DNA of 20,574 bases from an uncultured Eubacteriales bacterium (GCA_949451265.1 CASTQR010000008.1:1-20574); one strand, 5' to 3'; numbered from the stretch's first letter, positions 12,136 through 20,127 are shown. Numbers and translations are program-made. The notes: generated from the sequence alone by a model not told the origin.

Positions 12136-13971
12136 ATGATTCCGGAACAAATCCATGAGATCACTGACTTGCAGGCCCGGATGCTGTGCGATCAGCTCCG
12201 GGAGCGGATTGTGGACAGCGTTTCCAAAACGGGGGGCCATTTGGCCTCCAGCCTGGGGGTGGTGGAGGCCACGGTGGCCGTCCACCGGGTATTCGACCTG
12301 GAGACCGACCGTCTGGTGTTCGACGTGGGCCACCAGTGCTATGCCCATAAGATCCTCACCCAGCGGGGGGGGCGGATGGACACCCTGCGGAAGCTGGGGG
12401 GGCTGTCCGGCTTTCCCAAGCCCCGGGAGCACCGGGCGGACGCCTTCATCGCGGGCCACGCCTCCAACGCGGTGTCGGTGGCCCTGGGCATGGCCCGGGC
12501 CAGGACGCTGAATCGGGAGAACTACTGCGTGCTGGCCATGCTGGGGGACGGGGCCATGACCGGCGGGCTGGCCTACGAGGGCCTGTCCGACGCGGGGCAG
12601 AGCGGGGAGCAGCTGGTGGTGATCCTCAATGATAATGGCATGTCCATCACCAAGAACGTGGGGGGCGTGGCCCGGCACCTGGCCCAGCAGCGGCTCAAGC
12701 CCCAGTACCTCCAATTCAAAAAGTTCTACCGGAAGGTCACCGGGGCCACGGCGGTGGGCCGGGGGCTGTACCGCTTCACCCATAAGACCAAGCAGGCGGT
12801 GAAGAACGCCGTCCTCCACTGTAGTATGTTTGAGGACATGGGCTTTACTTACCTTGGCCCGGTGGACGGGCATGACGTGAACTACCTCACCCGGCTGCTG
12901 CGGTACGCCAAGGAGCTGAACTGTCCTGTCCTGCTCCACATCAAGACTGTAAAGGGGAAAGGCTATCCACCTGCTGAACAGGAGCCCGACCGCTTCCACG
13001 GGATCGGCCCCTTCGATAAGGATACGGGCGCGCCGCTGGGCGGCCACGGCGAGACTTTTTCCTCCGTATTCGGGGATACCCTGTGTGAGCTGGCGAAGAA
13101 GCGGGGGGACGTGGCGGCCATCACCGCAGCCATGCCGGGGGGCACGGGGCTGGACCGCTTCGCCAGGGAGTACCCTGATCGCTTCTTTGACGTGGGCATC
13201 GCGGAGGGCCACGCCGTGGCCATGGCCGCGGGGATGGCCAAACAGCGGGCGGTGCCGGTGGCGGCGATTTACTCCACCTTTTTACAGCGGGCCTATGATA
13301 TGCTGATCCATGACGTGGCCATCCAGGGGCTCCACGTGGTGTTCGGCGTGGACCGGGCGGGGCTGTCCGGGGAGGACGGCGAGACCCACCACGGTGTGTT
13401 CGATGCGGCCTACCTCAGCACGGTGCCGGGGATGAAGATCTACTGTCCCGCCAGCTTCGAGGAGCTGCGGGCCATGCTGAGGTACGCGGTGGAGAAGTGC
13501 CGGGGCCCGGTGGCGGTGCGCTATCCCAGGGGGGGCGAGGGGGCCTTCCAGGCCCTGTGCGGCATCGAGGGGGCCAGCGTCATCCGTCCGGGGACGGACG
13601 TGACCATCGCCGCCTACGGCACCATGATCAACGAGGCGCTGGCGGCGGCGGAGCTGCTGGCGGAGCATGGGGCGTCCGCCCAGGTGGTGAAGTGGAACAG
13701 CATCGCCCCCCTGGACGTGGACACTGTGGCCGCCTGCGCCCAGAAAACCGGGCGGCTGGTGGTGGCGGAGGAGTGCGTGGATGCGGGCTGTGTGGGCCGG
13801 AGGGTGGCGGCGGAGCTGGCCCTCCGGGGCGTGCCCGGGGTCAAGCTGGCCCTGGTGAACCTGGGGGACCGCTTCGTCCAGCAAGGCACCGTGGCGGAGC
13901 TGCGGCAGCTTTGCGGCATCGACGGGGCGTCCATCGCCAAAAAAGCCCTGGAGGTGATGGGCCGTGGCTAA
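12136..13971 (+). CDS. dxs: 1-deoxy-D-xylulose-5-phosphate synthase
   Basis: Dxs joins pyruvate and glyceraldehyde 3-phosphate with thiamine diphosphate to make DXP, the first step of the MEP pathway. The 611-residue protein is full length. ATG 12136 follows a near-perfect AAAGGAGGTG (12121-12130); the in-frame ATG at 12103 is rejected because it lies before this site. Motifs: SKTGGHLASSLGVVE, FDVGHQCYAHKILT, the ThDP/Mg motif GDGAMTGG from residue 137 with downstream LNDNGMSI, GPVDGHD, the catalytic Glu357 in VGIAEGHAV, AIYSTFLQRAYDMLIHD, VDRAGLSGEDGETHHG and AVRYPRGG. Most Dxs proteins have AEQHAV, so Gly358 is a small departure in the active-site region. It overlaps tlyA by 8 bases. Confidence 0.96.
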   Translation: MIPEQIHEITDLQARMLCDQLRERIVDSVSKTGGHLASSLGVVEATVAVHRVFDLETDRLVFDVGHQCYAHKILTQRGGRMDTLRKLGGLSGFPKPREHRADAFIAGHASNAVSVALGMARARTLNRENYCVLAMLGDGAMTGGLAYEGLSDAGQSGEQLVVILNDNGMSITKNVGGVARHLAQQRLKPQYLQFKKFYRKVTGATAVGRGLYRFTHKTKQAVKNAVLHCSMFEDMGFTYLGPVDGHDVNYLTRLLRYAKELNCPVLLHIKTVKGKGYPPAEQEPDRFHGIGPFDKDTGAPLGGHGETFSSVFGDTLCELAKKRGDVAAITAAMPGGTGLDRFAREYPDRFFDVGIAEGHAVAMAAGMAKQRAVPVAAIYSTFLQRAYDMLIHDVAIQGLHVVFGVDRAGLSGEDGETHHGVFDAAYLSTVPGMKIYCPASFEELRAMLRYAVEKCRGPVAVRYPRGGEGAFQALCGIEGASVIRPGTDVTIAAYGTMINEALAAAELLAEHGASAQVVKWNSIAPLDVDTVAACAQKTGRLVVAEECVDAGCVGRRVAAELALRGVPGVKLALVNLGDRFVQQGTVAELRQLCGIDGASIAKKALEVMGRG

Positions 13972-14791
13972 AAAGCGGCTGGACGTGCTCCTGGTGGAGC
14001 GGGGGCTGATGGAGAGCAGGCAGAAGGCCCAGGCGGTGATCATGGCGGGGCAGGTCTACTCCGGGGAACGGCGGCTGGACAAGGCCGGGCTGGCCCTGGA
14101 CGAGGGGACGCCCCTGGAGATCCGGGGCCAGGCCCTGCGCTATGTGAGCCGGGGCGGGCTGAAGCTGGAAAGGGCTATGCGTTCCTTCCCCATCACGTTA
14201 GAGGGGAAAACCGCCGCCGACATCGGAGCGTCCACCGGGGGGTTCACCGACTGTATGCTGCAAAACGGGGCGGCGAGGGTGTACGCCGTGGACGTGGGCT
14301 ACGGGCAGCTGGCCTGGGCCATCCGGAACGACCCGCGGGTGGTGTGCCTGGAGCGCACCAACGCCCGCTACCTCACGGCGGAGCAGATTCCGGAGCCGCT
14401 GGACTTCGCCTCCATCGACGTGTCCTTTATCTCCCTGGGGCTGATCCTGCCCGCCCTGCGCCCCCTGCTGAGGGAGGGCGGCGAGGTGGCGGCCCTGGTG
14501 AAGCCCCAGTTTGAGGCGGGCCGGGAGAAGGTGGGCAAAAAAGGCGTGGTGCGGGATCCCGCCGTCCACCTGGAGGTGCTGGAGCAGTTCCTCCGCCACG
14601 CGGCCCAGGCGGATTTTTCTGTGAAGGGGTTAGATTTTTCACCCATACGGGGGCCGGAGGGGAATATTGAGTATCTGGGCTACCTGCGGGCCGGGGCCGG
14701 AGAGGACGGGGCCTTTGACCTGCCCGGGCTGGTGCGGCGATCCCACGAGACGCTGAAGGGGGAGGGGGAACAACATGAAGGTGGTGCTTAG
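13964..14791 (+). CDS. tlyA: TlyA family rRNA 2'-O-methyltransferase
   Basis: TlyA proteins methylate the 2'-O of cytidines in rRNA (16S and/or 23S); the B. subtilis counterpart in the same position is yqxC. The 275-residue protein starts at GTG 13964 behind GGAGGTGA (from 13950), inside the end of dxs. The N-terminal S4 RNA-binding domain covers about residues 1-62 (RLDVLLVERGLMESRQKAQ, then IMAGQVYSG). A Rossmann FtsJ-type methyltransferase follows, with SAM motif DIGASTGGFTD from residue 86, VYAVDVGYGQLAW, and SIDVSFISLGLILPAL; LVKPQFEAGREKVGKKGVVRD is characteristic. It overlaps nadK by 17 bases, so the two are probably cotranslated. The exact rRNA target cannot be read from sequence. Confidence 0.93.
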   Translation: MAKKRLDVLLVERGLMESRQKAQAVIMAGQVYSGERRLDKAGLALDEGTPLEIRGQALRYVSRGGLKLERAMRSFPITLEGKTAADIGASTGGFTDCMLQNGAARVYAVDVGYGQLAWAIRNDPRVVCLERTNARYLTAEQIPEPLDFASIDVSFISLGLILPALRPLLREGGEVAALVKPQFEAGREKVGKKGVVRDPAVHLEVLEQFLRHAAQADFSVKGLDFSPIRGPEGNIEYLGYLRAGAGEDGAFDLPGLVRRSHETLKGEGEQHEGGA

Positions 14792-15641
14792 CCCTAACCC
14801 GTACCGGGACCGGGGCCTCCGGGCGGCCCAGTTCGCCCGCCGTGTGCTGGAACACAGCGGGGTGGAGACGGTGGTGTGCCTGCCCTTTGAACTGGATGAG
14901 GGCAGCCGTTTGGAGCTGCCCGCCGACCAGCCCCTGGGCAGGCTGGCCCAGGAGCTGGAAGGGGCGGACGTGCTGGTGTGCTTCGGCGGGGACGGCACCA
15001 TCCTCCACTCCGCCCGGGAGGCCACCGCCCGGAACGTCCCCGTGCTGGGGGTGAACCTGGGGAGCATCGGCTTTATGGCGGAGCTGGAGCACAACGAGCT
15101 GTCCCTGCTGTCCCGGCTGGCTGGGGGGCGGTTCGGGGTGGAGCGCCGGATGATGCTGGACGTGACGGTGCGGCGGGAGGGCCGCCCGGTGTTCACCGAG
15201 TCGGCGCTGAACGATGCGGTAGTGACCAAGGGGGCGGTGGCCCGGGTGCTGGATCTGGAGGTGACGGGGGATCGGGTGGTGATCTCGTCCTTCTCCGGGG
15301 ACGGGCTGGTGGTGGCGACCCCCACCGGCTCCACCGCCTATTCCATGGCGGCAGGGGGGCCCATCGTGGAGCCTACCGCCCAGAATATCATCATCTCCCC
15401 CATCTGCGCCCACTCCCTCCACGCCAAGCCCTTTGTGCTGGACAGCGCCCGGACCGTGGGGGTGCGGGTGGCGCCGGGGAGCAAAAAGACGGCCTACCTG
15501 TCGGTAGACGGCGGACGGGCCTTCCGGGTACAGCCGGGGGATTGGGTGGAGTGCCGCCGCTCCAAGCAGGTGACCCGGCTGGTGAAGCTCACCGGACGGA
15601 GCTTCTACGAGCGGATCAACCAGAAATTAGGCAAGGCGTAA
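14775..15641 (+). CDS. nadK: NAD kinase
   Basis: NadK phosphorylates NAD to NADP using ATP or polyphosphate. The 288-residue protein starts at ATG 14775, preceded by a GGAGGGGGA site within the end of tlyA. The GGDGT nucleotide-binding motif lies at residues 71-75 with catalytic Asp73. It is followed by GVNLGSIGFMAEL, the NDAVVTKGAVARV segment, the NAD-binding block FSGDGLVVATPTGSTAYSMA and GGPIVEP, and a C-terminal beta domain with AYLSVDGG. In the comparable B. subtilis cluster argR occupies the space between tlyA and recN; here nadK sits there and no argR is present in the window. recN follows 13 bases later. Confidence 0.95.
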   Translation: MKVVLSPNPYRDRGLRAAQFARRVLEHSGVETVVCLPFELDEGSRLELPADQPLGRLAQELEGADVLVCFGGDGTILHSAREATARNVPVLGVNLGSIGFMAELEHNELSLLSRLAGGRFGVERRMMLDVTVRREGRPVFTESALNDAVVTKGAVARVLDLEVTGDRVVISSFSGDGLVVATPTGSTAYSMAAGGPIVEPTAQNIIISPICAHSLHAKPFVLDSARTVGVRVAPGSKKTAYLSVDGGRAFRVQPGDWVECRRSKQVTRLVKLTGRSFYERINQKLGKA

Positions 15642-15654
15642 GGGGGATACAGAT

Positions 15655-17355
15655 ATGCTCTCCTTGCTTCACATTGAGAATATCGCGGTGATCTCCGAGG
15701 CGGACATCACCTTTGACCGGGGCTTCAACGTGCTGACCGGCGAGACGGGCGCGGGTAAATCCATTGTCATCGACGCCATCGGCGCCATCATGGGGGAGCG
15801 CACCAGCCGGGATCTGATCCGCACCGGGGCCAAGTCCGCACGGGTGTCGGCGGTGTTCCGGGATCTGCCCGCGCTGGAATGGTTTGAGCGGCAGGGGATT
15901 GCCCCGGACGAAAACGGGGAGCTGCTGATTGAGCGGGCTATCCAGGGAGACGGGAAGAACGTGTGCCGGGTGAACGGACGGCCCCTGCTGGTGACCCAGC
16001 TGCGGGAGCTGGGCTGCCAGCTGCTGAACATCCACGGCCAGCACGACGGCCAGCAGCTTTTGGATGAGGAGTGCCACCTGGACTACCTGGACAGCTTCGG
16101 CGGCACGGGGGAACAGCGGGCGGCGTTCGGCGCGGCTTATGAGAAGGTACGTTCCCTGCGCCGGGAGCGGGATGAGCTCCAGATGGACGACGCGGAAAAG
16201 GCCCGCCGGATCGACACGCTGACCTACCAGATCGAGGAGCTGGAGCGGGCGGAGCTGAAGGAGGGCGAGGACGAGGAACTGTCCCAGCGCCGGGACGTGC
16301 TGCGCAACGCCGAGCGGCTCACCGATGCGGTGGACGGGGCGTGGCAGGCCCTCACCGGCGGGGACGATGGGGCGGGGGCGGTGTCCCTGCTGATGGAGGC
16401 GGAGAACCGGCTGGCCCAGGGCGGGCGGTATAGCGGCGGTTTAAAGGAGCTGTCGGAGAAGGCGGCCCAGCTCCGGTGCGACGCCGACGACCTGGCGGAG
16501 CTGGTGCGGGACCTCCGGGGGACGCTGGACTTCTACCCCGGAGAGCTGGACGAGATCGAGGAGCGGCTGGACAAGCTGTACCGCCTGAAGAAAAAATACG
16601 GTGGCAGTACGGCGGAGATGCTGGCCTACCTGGAAAAGTGCCGCGCGGAGCTGGACGCCATTCAGTTTTCCGAGGACCGGATCACCCGGCTGGACAAGGA
16701 GCTGGACAAGGCCCTGGCCCTGGCAAGAGAGCAAGGGAAACTCCTTTCCACCCAGCGGCGGGCGGCGGCGGAGCGGCTGTCCGCCCGGATCCAGGGGGAG
16801 CTGAAGGAGCTGGATATGCCCAAGGTGCGCTTTGAGGTGGAGTTTGGCCCCAAGGACGCCGCCGATGGCATGGACGCCACCGGGATGGACACGGTGCGCT
16901 TCCTCATGTCCGCCAACGTGGGGGAGGATTTGAAGCCCATCAATAAAATCGCCTCCGGCGGCGAACTGTCCCGGATCATGCTGGCGCTGAAGAACGTGCT
17001 GGCGGAGACGGAGCAGGTGACCACCCTGATCTTCGACGAGGTGGACACCGGCGTGTCCGGCCGGGCCGCGGGCAAAGTGGCCCGGAAGCTGTTCCAGGTG
17101 TCGGACACCAAGCAGGTGCTGTGCGTCACCCACCTGCCCCAGATCGCCGCCATGGGGGACGTGCACTTCTCCGTGGAGAAGGGGGAGCGGGACGGGCGCA
17201 CCTACACCGAGGTGGAGCGGCTGGACCGCCCCCGCCGCCGGGAGGAGCTGGCCCGGCTCAGCGGGGGGGAGGTCACCGCCGTCATGCTGGACGGGGCGGA
17301 GGAGCTTTTGTCCGCCGCAGAGGAGTTCAAGAAAAAGGCTGGGAAGCGGAAATGA
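15655..17355 (+). CDS. recN: DNA repair protein RecN
   Basis: RecN is an SMC-like ATPase that acts early at DNA double-strand breaks, tethering ends with RecA. The 566-residue protein (family about 550-575) starts at ATG 15655, 7 bases after AGGGGGA. It opens with MLSLLHIENIAVI. Walker A is GETGAGKS at residues 29-36 with Lys35. Long charged coiled coils run about 150-240 and 280-385, flanking the central hinge-like part. The ABC signature SGGELSRIMLALK starts at Ser434 and Walker B reads TLIFDEVDTGVSG with Asp461-Glu462; VTHLPQIAAMGD supplies the switch histidine. In sporulating firmicutes recN is often followed by spoIVB and spo0A; here a HAD hydrolase follows instead, joined by an ATGA overlap. 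Confidence 0.96.
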   Translation: MLSLLHIENIAVISEADITFDRGFNVLTGETGAGKSIVIDAIGAIMGERTSRDLIRTGAKSARVSAVFRDLPALEWFERQGIAPDENGELLIERAIQGDGKNVCRVNGRPLLVTQLRELGCQLLNIHGQHDGQQLLDEECHLDYLDSFGGTGEQRAAFGAAYEKVRSLRRERDELQMDDAEKARRIDTLTYQIEELERAELKEGEDEELSQRRDVLRNAERLTDAVDGAWQALTGGDDGAGAVSLLMEAENRLAQGGRYSGGLKELSEKAAQLRCDADDLAELVRDLRGTLDFYPGELDEIEERLDKLYRLKKKYGGSTAEMLAYLEKCRAELDAIQFSEDRITRLDKELDKALALAREQGKLLSTQRRAAAERLSARIQGELKELDMPKVRFEVEFGPKDAADGMDATGMDTVRFLMSANVGEDLKPINKIASGGELSRIMLALKNVLAETEQVTTLIFDEVDTGVSGRAAGKVARKLFQVSDTKQVLCVTHLPQIAAMGDVHFSVEKGERDGRTYTEVERLDRPRRREELARLSGGEVTAVMLDGAEELLSAAEEFKKKAGKRK

Positions 17356-18146
17356 TCAAGGCGCTGTTTTTCGATGTGGACGGGACGCTGGTGTCCTACC
17401 GGAACAAGTTTTTATCCGATCGGCTGCTGGCGGATCTGGCCGCCCTGCGGGAGCGGGGGATTAAAATTTTCCTCAGCACGGGGCGGGCCTTGCAGGATTT
17501 GGAGCGTACCGGGATGCTCCGGGGGGCGCGGTTCGACGGCTATGTGACCATCAACGGGCAGTTCTGCTGCGACGGGGACAGCGTCCCTTTCCGCGACAGG
17601 CCCATTGACCTGGACGATATGCGGGGGGCCTATCAGGTCATGCGGGACAATCCCGGCATATCCGCCCTGCTGGAGGGGAACGGGGAGAGCTGGATCACCC
17701 AGATCAACGACCGGGTGCCGGAGATCTACGAGTTTCTACATACGGAGCCCTATCCCGCCTGCCCCCTGGAGGAGCTGCTGGGCGGGCGGGTGTACCAGTT
17801 CGTCCCCTTCGTCACCCCGGAGGAGGAGGGGCCGTTTGTGGAGGCCATGCCGGGGTGCATCCACACCCGCTGGCACCCCATGGGGCTGGATATCATGCCC
17901 GCAGACGGCGGCAAGGACGTGGGTGTCCGGGCGGCGATGGAGCGGTACGGGCTGGCGCGGGACGAGATCATGGCCTTCGGCGACGGGGAGAACGATATGC
18001 CCATGCTGCGGCTGGCGGGGACGGCGGTGGCTATGGGGAACGCCGAGGAGCCGGTGAAGGAGCTGGCGGACTATGTGACGGCCGCGGTGGACGAGGACGG
18101 GGTGCCCCGAGCCCTGCGGCACTTCGGACTGCTGCCTCCGGGATAG
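17352..18146 (+). CDS. Cof-type HAD-IIB family hydrolase
   Basis: This is a haloacid dehalogenase superfamily phosphatase of the Cof/IIB subfamily, soluble enzymes that dephosphorylate sugar phosphates, nucleotides or cofactor precursors; the substrate cannot be predicted. The 264-residue protein has motif I DVDGT with nucleophile Asp8 and acid/base Asp10, motif II STGR near residue 40, the C2-type cap from about residue 80 to 180, LDIMPADGGKDVGV supplying the motif III lysine, and motif IV GDGENDMPML with Asp211 and Asp215. ATG 17352 overlaps the recN stop. Sequence after it contains a clear terminator, so it ends the dxs-to-HAD transcription unit. Confidence 0.92.
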   Translation: MIKALFFDVDGTLVSYRNKFLSDRLLADLAALRERGIKIFLSTGRALQDLERTGMLRGARFDGYVTINGQFCCDGDSVPFRDRPIDLDDMRGAYQVMRDNPGISALLEGNGESWITQINDRVPEIYEFLHTEPYPACPLEELLGGRVYQFVPFVTPEEEGPFVEAMPGCIHTRWHPMGLDIMPADGGKDVGVRAAMERYGLARDEIMAFGDGENDMPMLRLAGTAVAMGNAEEPVKELADYVTAAVDEDGVPRALRHFGLLPPG

Positions 18147-18171
18147 AAATTTTTTGAAATGATACGTGAAG

Positions 18172-18229
18172 ACCGGGCCTGGAAGGGGGCCGCGTGAGCG
18201 GATTTTCCCCTCCCCGGCCTGGTTTTTTC
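18172..18229 (+). terminator. Intrinsic terminator after HAD gene
   Basis: ACCGGGCC (18172-18179) pairs with GGCCTGGT (18216-18223) with one G-T wobble, and TTTTTCC follows. Inside, AAGGGG (18183-18188) can pair with CCCCT (18207-18211), extending the structure. It closes the dxs-tlyA-nadK-recN-HAD unit. Confidence 0.75.
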
Positions 18230-18237
18230 CTCCTGAA

Positions 18238-18252
18238 CCGGAAATTTTCCGG
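18238..18252. promoter_or_regulatory. Palindrome upstream of carD promoter
   Basis: CCGGAAA-T-TTTCCGG is a perfect 7-bp inverted repeat with a one-base centre, ending 19 bases before the -35. A near-palindromic AATTTTGCAAATT (18254-18266) follows. Together they form an AT-rich block that could be a regulator site or an UP element. Confidence 0.45.
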
Positions 18253-18271
18253 GAATTTTGCAAATTTGAGG

Positions 18272-18300
18272 TTGCATTGCCAATTTAAAAAGGGTATACT
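18272..18300 (+). promoter_or_regulatory. Sigma-A promoter for carD
   Basis: TTGCAT (18272-18277), a 17-base spacer and TATACT (18295-18300), with an AT-rich stretch upstream. The carD GTG lies 40 bases beyond the -10. The match and placement are good. Confidence 0.75.
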
Positions 18301-18340
18301 ACTGATGAGATATTATACATAGGCTAAAGGGGGCGAGAAA

Positions 18341-18820
18341 GTGTACCAGGTCGGAGACAAGGTGGTGCATCCCATGCATGGGGCCGGGGTCATTGACTCC
18401 ATTGTCCAGCGCAAGGTGGCCGGGAAGCTGGAGGAATACTACCTGCTGAAGCTGTCCGTGGGCAGCATGACGGTGATGATCCCCACGGGGAACACCCAGG
18501 AGATCGGCGTGCGCCCCGTGGTGTCGGGCCAGGAGGCGGAGAGCCTGATCAGCGCCATGGAAGGCATCGAGGTGGACATGACCCAGAACTGGAACCGGCG
18601 CTACCGGGAGAACATGGTGCGCCTGAAAAGCGGGAACCTGCTGGAGGTGGCCCGGGTGGTAAAGGGGCTGCTGCTCCGGGAGGACCAGCGGGGCCTGTCC
18701 AATGGGGAGCGGAAAATGCTCCACACCGCCAAGCAGATTCTGATCTCCGAGCTGGTGCTGGCCCAGAGCCTGCCCTACAAGACGGTGGAGGAGAACATCG
18801 ACATGGTGCTGAACCATTGA
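18341..18820 (+). CDS. carD: CarD family transcriptional regulator
   Basis: CarD/CdnL proteins bind the RNA polymerase beta subunit through an N-terminal Tudor-like domain shared with Mfd/TRCF and the promoter through a C-terminal helical domain, stabilising open complexes, particularly at rRNA promoters in actinobacteria. The 159-residue protein begins at GTG 18341, after AAAGGGGGCGAG. The N-terminal domain has YQVGDKVVHPMHGAGVI, then EEYYLLKLSVGSMTVMIP (residues about 1-55); the remainder is helical, with WNRRYRENMVRLKSGNLLE, VVKGLLLREDQRGLSNGERKML and LAQSLPYK, all typical. It has its own promoter, and a small terminator after the stop separates it partially from ispD. The gene order carD-ispD-ispF is also found in Mycobacterium tuberculosis. 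Confidence 0.93.
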   Translation: MYQVGDKVVHPMHGAGVIDSIVQRKVAGKLEEYYLLKLSVGSMTVMIPTGNTQEIGVRPVVSGQEAESLISAMEGIEVDMTQNWNRRYRENMVRLKSGNLLEVARVVKGLLLREDQRGLSNGERKMLHTAKQILISELVLAQSLPYKTVEENIDMVLNH

Positions 18821-18834
18821 GTGGAAAGCGGGAG

Positions 18835-18855
18835 GGAGCCGAAGGGCTCCTTTTT
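18835..18855 (+). terminator. Small terminator/attenuator between carD and ispD
   Basis: GGAGCC (18835-18840), GAAG loop, GGCTCC (18845-18850), then TTTTT (18851-18855). It lies 14 bases after the carD stop and only a few bases before the ispD ribosome binding site (18860-18870). There is no room for an ispD promoter after it, so ispD and ispF expression probably depends on partial read-through. Confidence 0.8.
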
Positions 18856-18876
18856 GCGCAGGAGGGGGAGTTTTTC

Positions 18877-19599
18877 ATGGGCCTGTTTCGTAGAAAAAAG
18901 AAGGAGCCGGAGGCGCTTTGCTCCGCCGTCATTGTGGCCGCCGGGGCGTCCAGCCGCATGGGGCTGGACAAGCTGCTGGCGGAGGTGGGCGGCATGCCGG
19001 TGATCGTGCGCTGCATCGAGGCGTTCCAGCAGGCCCCCAGCGTCGCGGAGGTGGTGGTGGTCACCCGGGAGGATCTGGTGCCCGAGGTGGCCCGCCTGTG
19101 CCAGGATTTCCAGATCACCAAGGTGACCAAGGTGATCCGGGGCGGGGAGAACCGCACCCAGTCCGCCCGCCTGGGCACGCTGGAGGCCCGGCAGGACACG
19201 CCGCTCATCGCCATCCACGACGGGGCGCGGCCCTTTGTGTCCGTCCAGATCATTGAGGAGGCGGTGGCCCAAGCCGCCAAAAACGGCGCCGCCGCCCCCG
19301 CCGTCCCGGTGAAGGACACCATCAAGATCGTGGAGAACGGGCTGGTCAGCCAGACACTGGACCGGGCGTCCCTGTACGCCGTGCAGACCCCCCAGGTGTT
19401 CGACGCCTCCCTGATCCGGGCGGCCCTGCAGAAGGCGCTGGACGACGGGGCCGATCTCACCGACGACTGCGCCGCCGTGGAGCGGCTGGGGATGAAGGTA
19501 GCCCTCACGCCCGGCGACGAGCGGAACATCAAGCTGACCACCCCCATAGATTTAGAGGTGGGGGAGATCCTGGCGGCGGAGGGGGCCGGGGTGCTGTGA
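18877..19599 (+). CDS. ispD: 2-C-methyl-D-erythritol 4-phosphate cytidylyltransferase
   Basis: IspD transfers CMP from CTP to methylerythritol 4-phosphate, the third step of the MEP pathway. The 240-residue protein starts at ATG 18877 with AGGAGGGGGAG (18860-18870) upstream; the in-frame TTG at 18817 lies before the terminator and is rejected. After a short basic extension ([10 protein letters not shown]), the CTP-binding loop AAGASSRMG covers residues 21-29, followed by [22 protein letters not shown], the HDGARPFV motif, [18 protein letters not shown] and TDDCAAVE. The C-terminus [14 protein letters not shown] is diagnostic. The basic N-terminal tail is longer than in E. coli IspD. It overlaps ispF by 4 bases (GTGA). 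Confidence 0.95.
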   Translation: MGLFRRKKKEPEALCSAVIVAAGASSRMGLDKLLAEVGGMPVIVRCIEAFQQAPSVAEVVVVTREDLVPEVARLCQDFQITKVTKVIRGGENRTQSARLGTLEARQDTPLIAIHDGARPFVSVQIIEEAVAQAAKNGAAAPAVPVKDTIKIVENGLVSQTLDRASLYAVQTPQVFDASLIRAALQKALDDGADLTDDCAAVERLGMKVALTPGDERNIKLTTPIDLEVGEILAAEGAGVL

Positions 19600-20069
19600 G
19601 AATCGGGCACGGATATGATGTCCACCGGCTGGTGGAGGGCCGGAAGCTCATCCTGGGCGGGGTGGAGATCCCCTTTGAGAAAGGGCTGCTGGGCCACTCG
19701 GACGCGGATGTGCTCACACACGCCATCATGGACGCCCTGCTGGGGGCGGCGGCGCTGGGGGACATCGGCAGGCTGTTCCCGGACAGCGACCCGGCCTACG
19801 CGGGGGCAGACAGCCTGGTTCTGCTCCGCCGGGTAGCCGATGTGCTGGCGGAGCACGGATACGGGATCGGCAATGTGGATGCCACGGTGCTGGCCCAGCG
19901 GCCCAGGCTGGCCTCCCACATCCCGGAGATGAGGCAGCGGCTGGCCGCCGCCATGGGCATGGATCCTGGCCGGGTGAGCGTGAAGGCCACCACGGAGGAG
20001 GGCCTGGGCTTTACCGGGACGGGGGAGGGTATGGCCGCCCACGCGGTGGCACTGATCGACGAAAAGTAA
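19596..20069 (+). CDS. ispF: 2-C-methyl-D-erythritol 2,4-cyclodiphosphate synthase
   Basis: IspF cyclises 4-diphosphocytidyl-methylerythritol 2-phosphate, releasing CMP, in the fifth step of the MEP pathway; it is a homotrimer with metal sites between subunits. The 157-residue protein is standard length. Zinc ligands Asp8 and His10 (GYDVHRL) and His42 ([14 protein letters not shown]) are present, as are [19 protein letters not shown] and the C-terminal [20 protein letters not shown]. The GTG start at 19596 overlaps the ispD stop by 4 bases, so translation is coupled; other bacteria fuse the two genes. ispE, which acts between them, is not in the window. Confidence 0.96.
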   Translation: MRIGHGYDVHRLVEGRKLILGGVEIPFEKGLLGHSDADVLTHAIMDALLGAAALGDIGRLFPDSDPAYAGADSLVLLRRVADVLAEHGYGIGNVDATVLAQRPRLASHIPEMRQRLAAAMGMDPGRVSVKATTEEGLGFTGTGEGMAAHAVALIDEK

Positions 20070-20084
20070 AGAAGCGTGGAACCC

Positions 20085-20127
20085 GCGTCCCCCTCAGGGC
20101 ATAGGATGGCCTTGAGGGGGGCGCTTT
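20085..20127 (+). terminator. Long stem-loop after ispF, probable terminator
   Basis: GCGTCCCCCTCAGGGC (20085-20100) pairs with GCCTTGAGGGGGGCGC (20109-20124), a 16-bp stem with two G-T wobbles around ATAGGATG, followed only by TTTGCC. The stem is very stable but the T-tract is short, so termination may be incomplete or the hairpin may serve mRNA stability. Confidence 0.6.

Noticed and set aside
18817..18876. TTG 18817 as ispD start
   Set aside because: It would translate through the terminator hairpin and ribosome binding site; ATG 18877 gives the family N-terminus.
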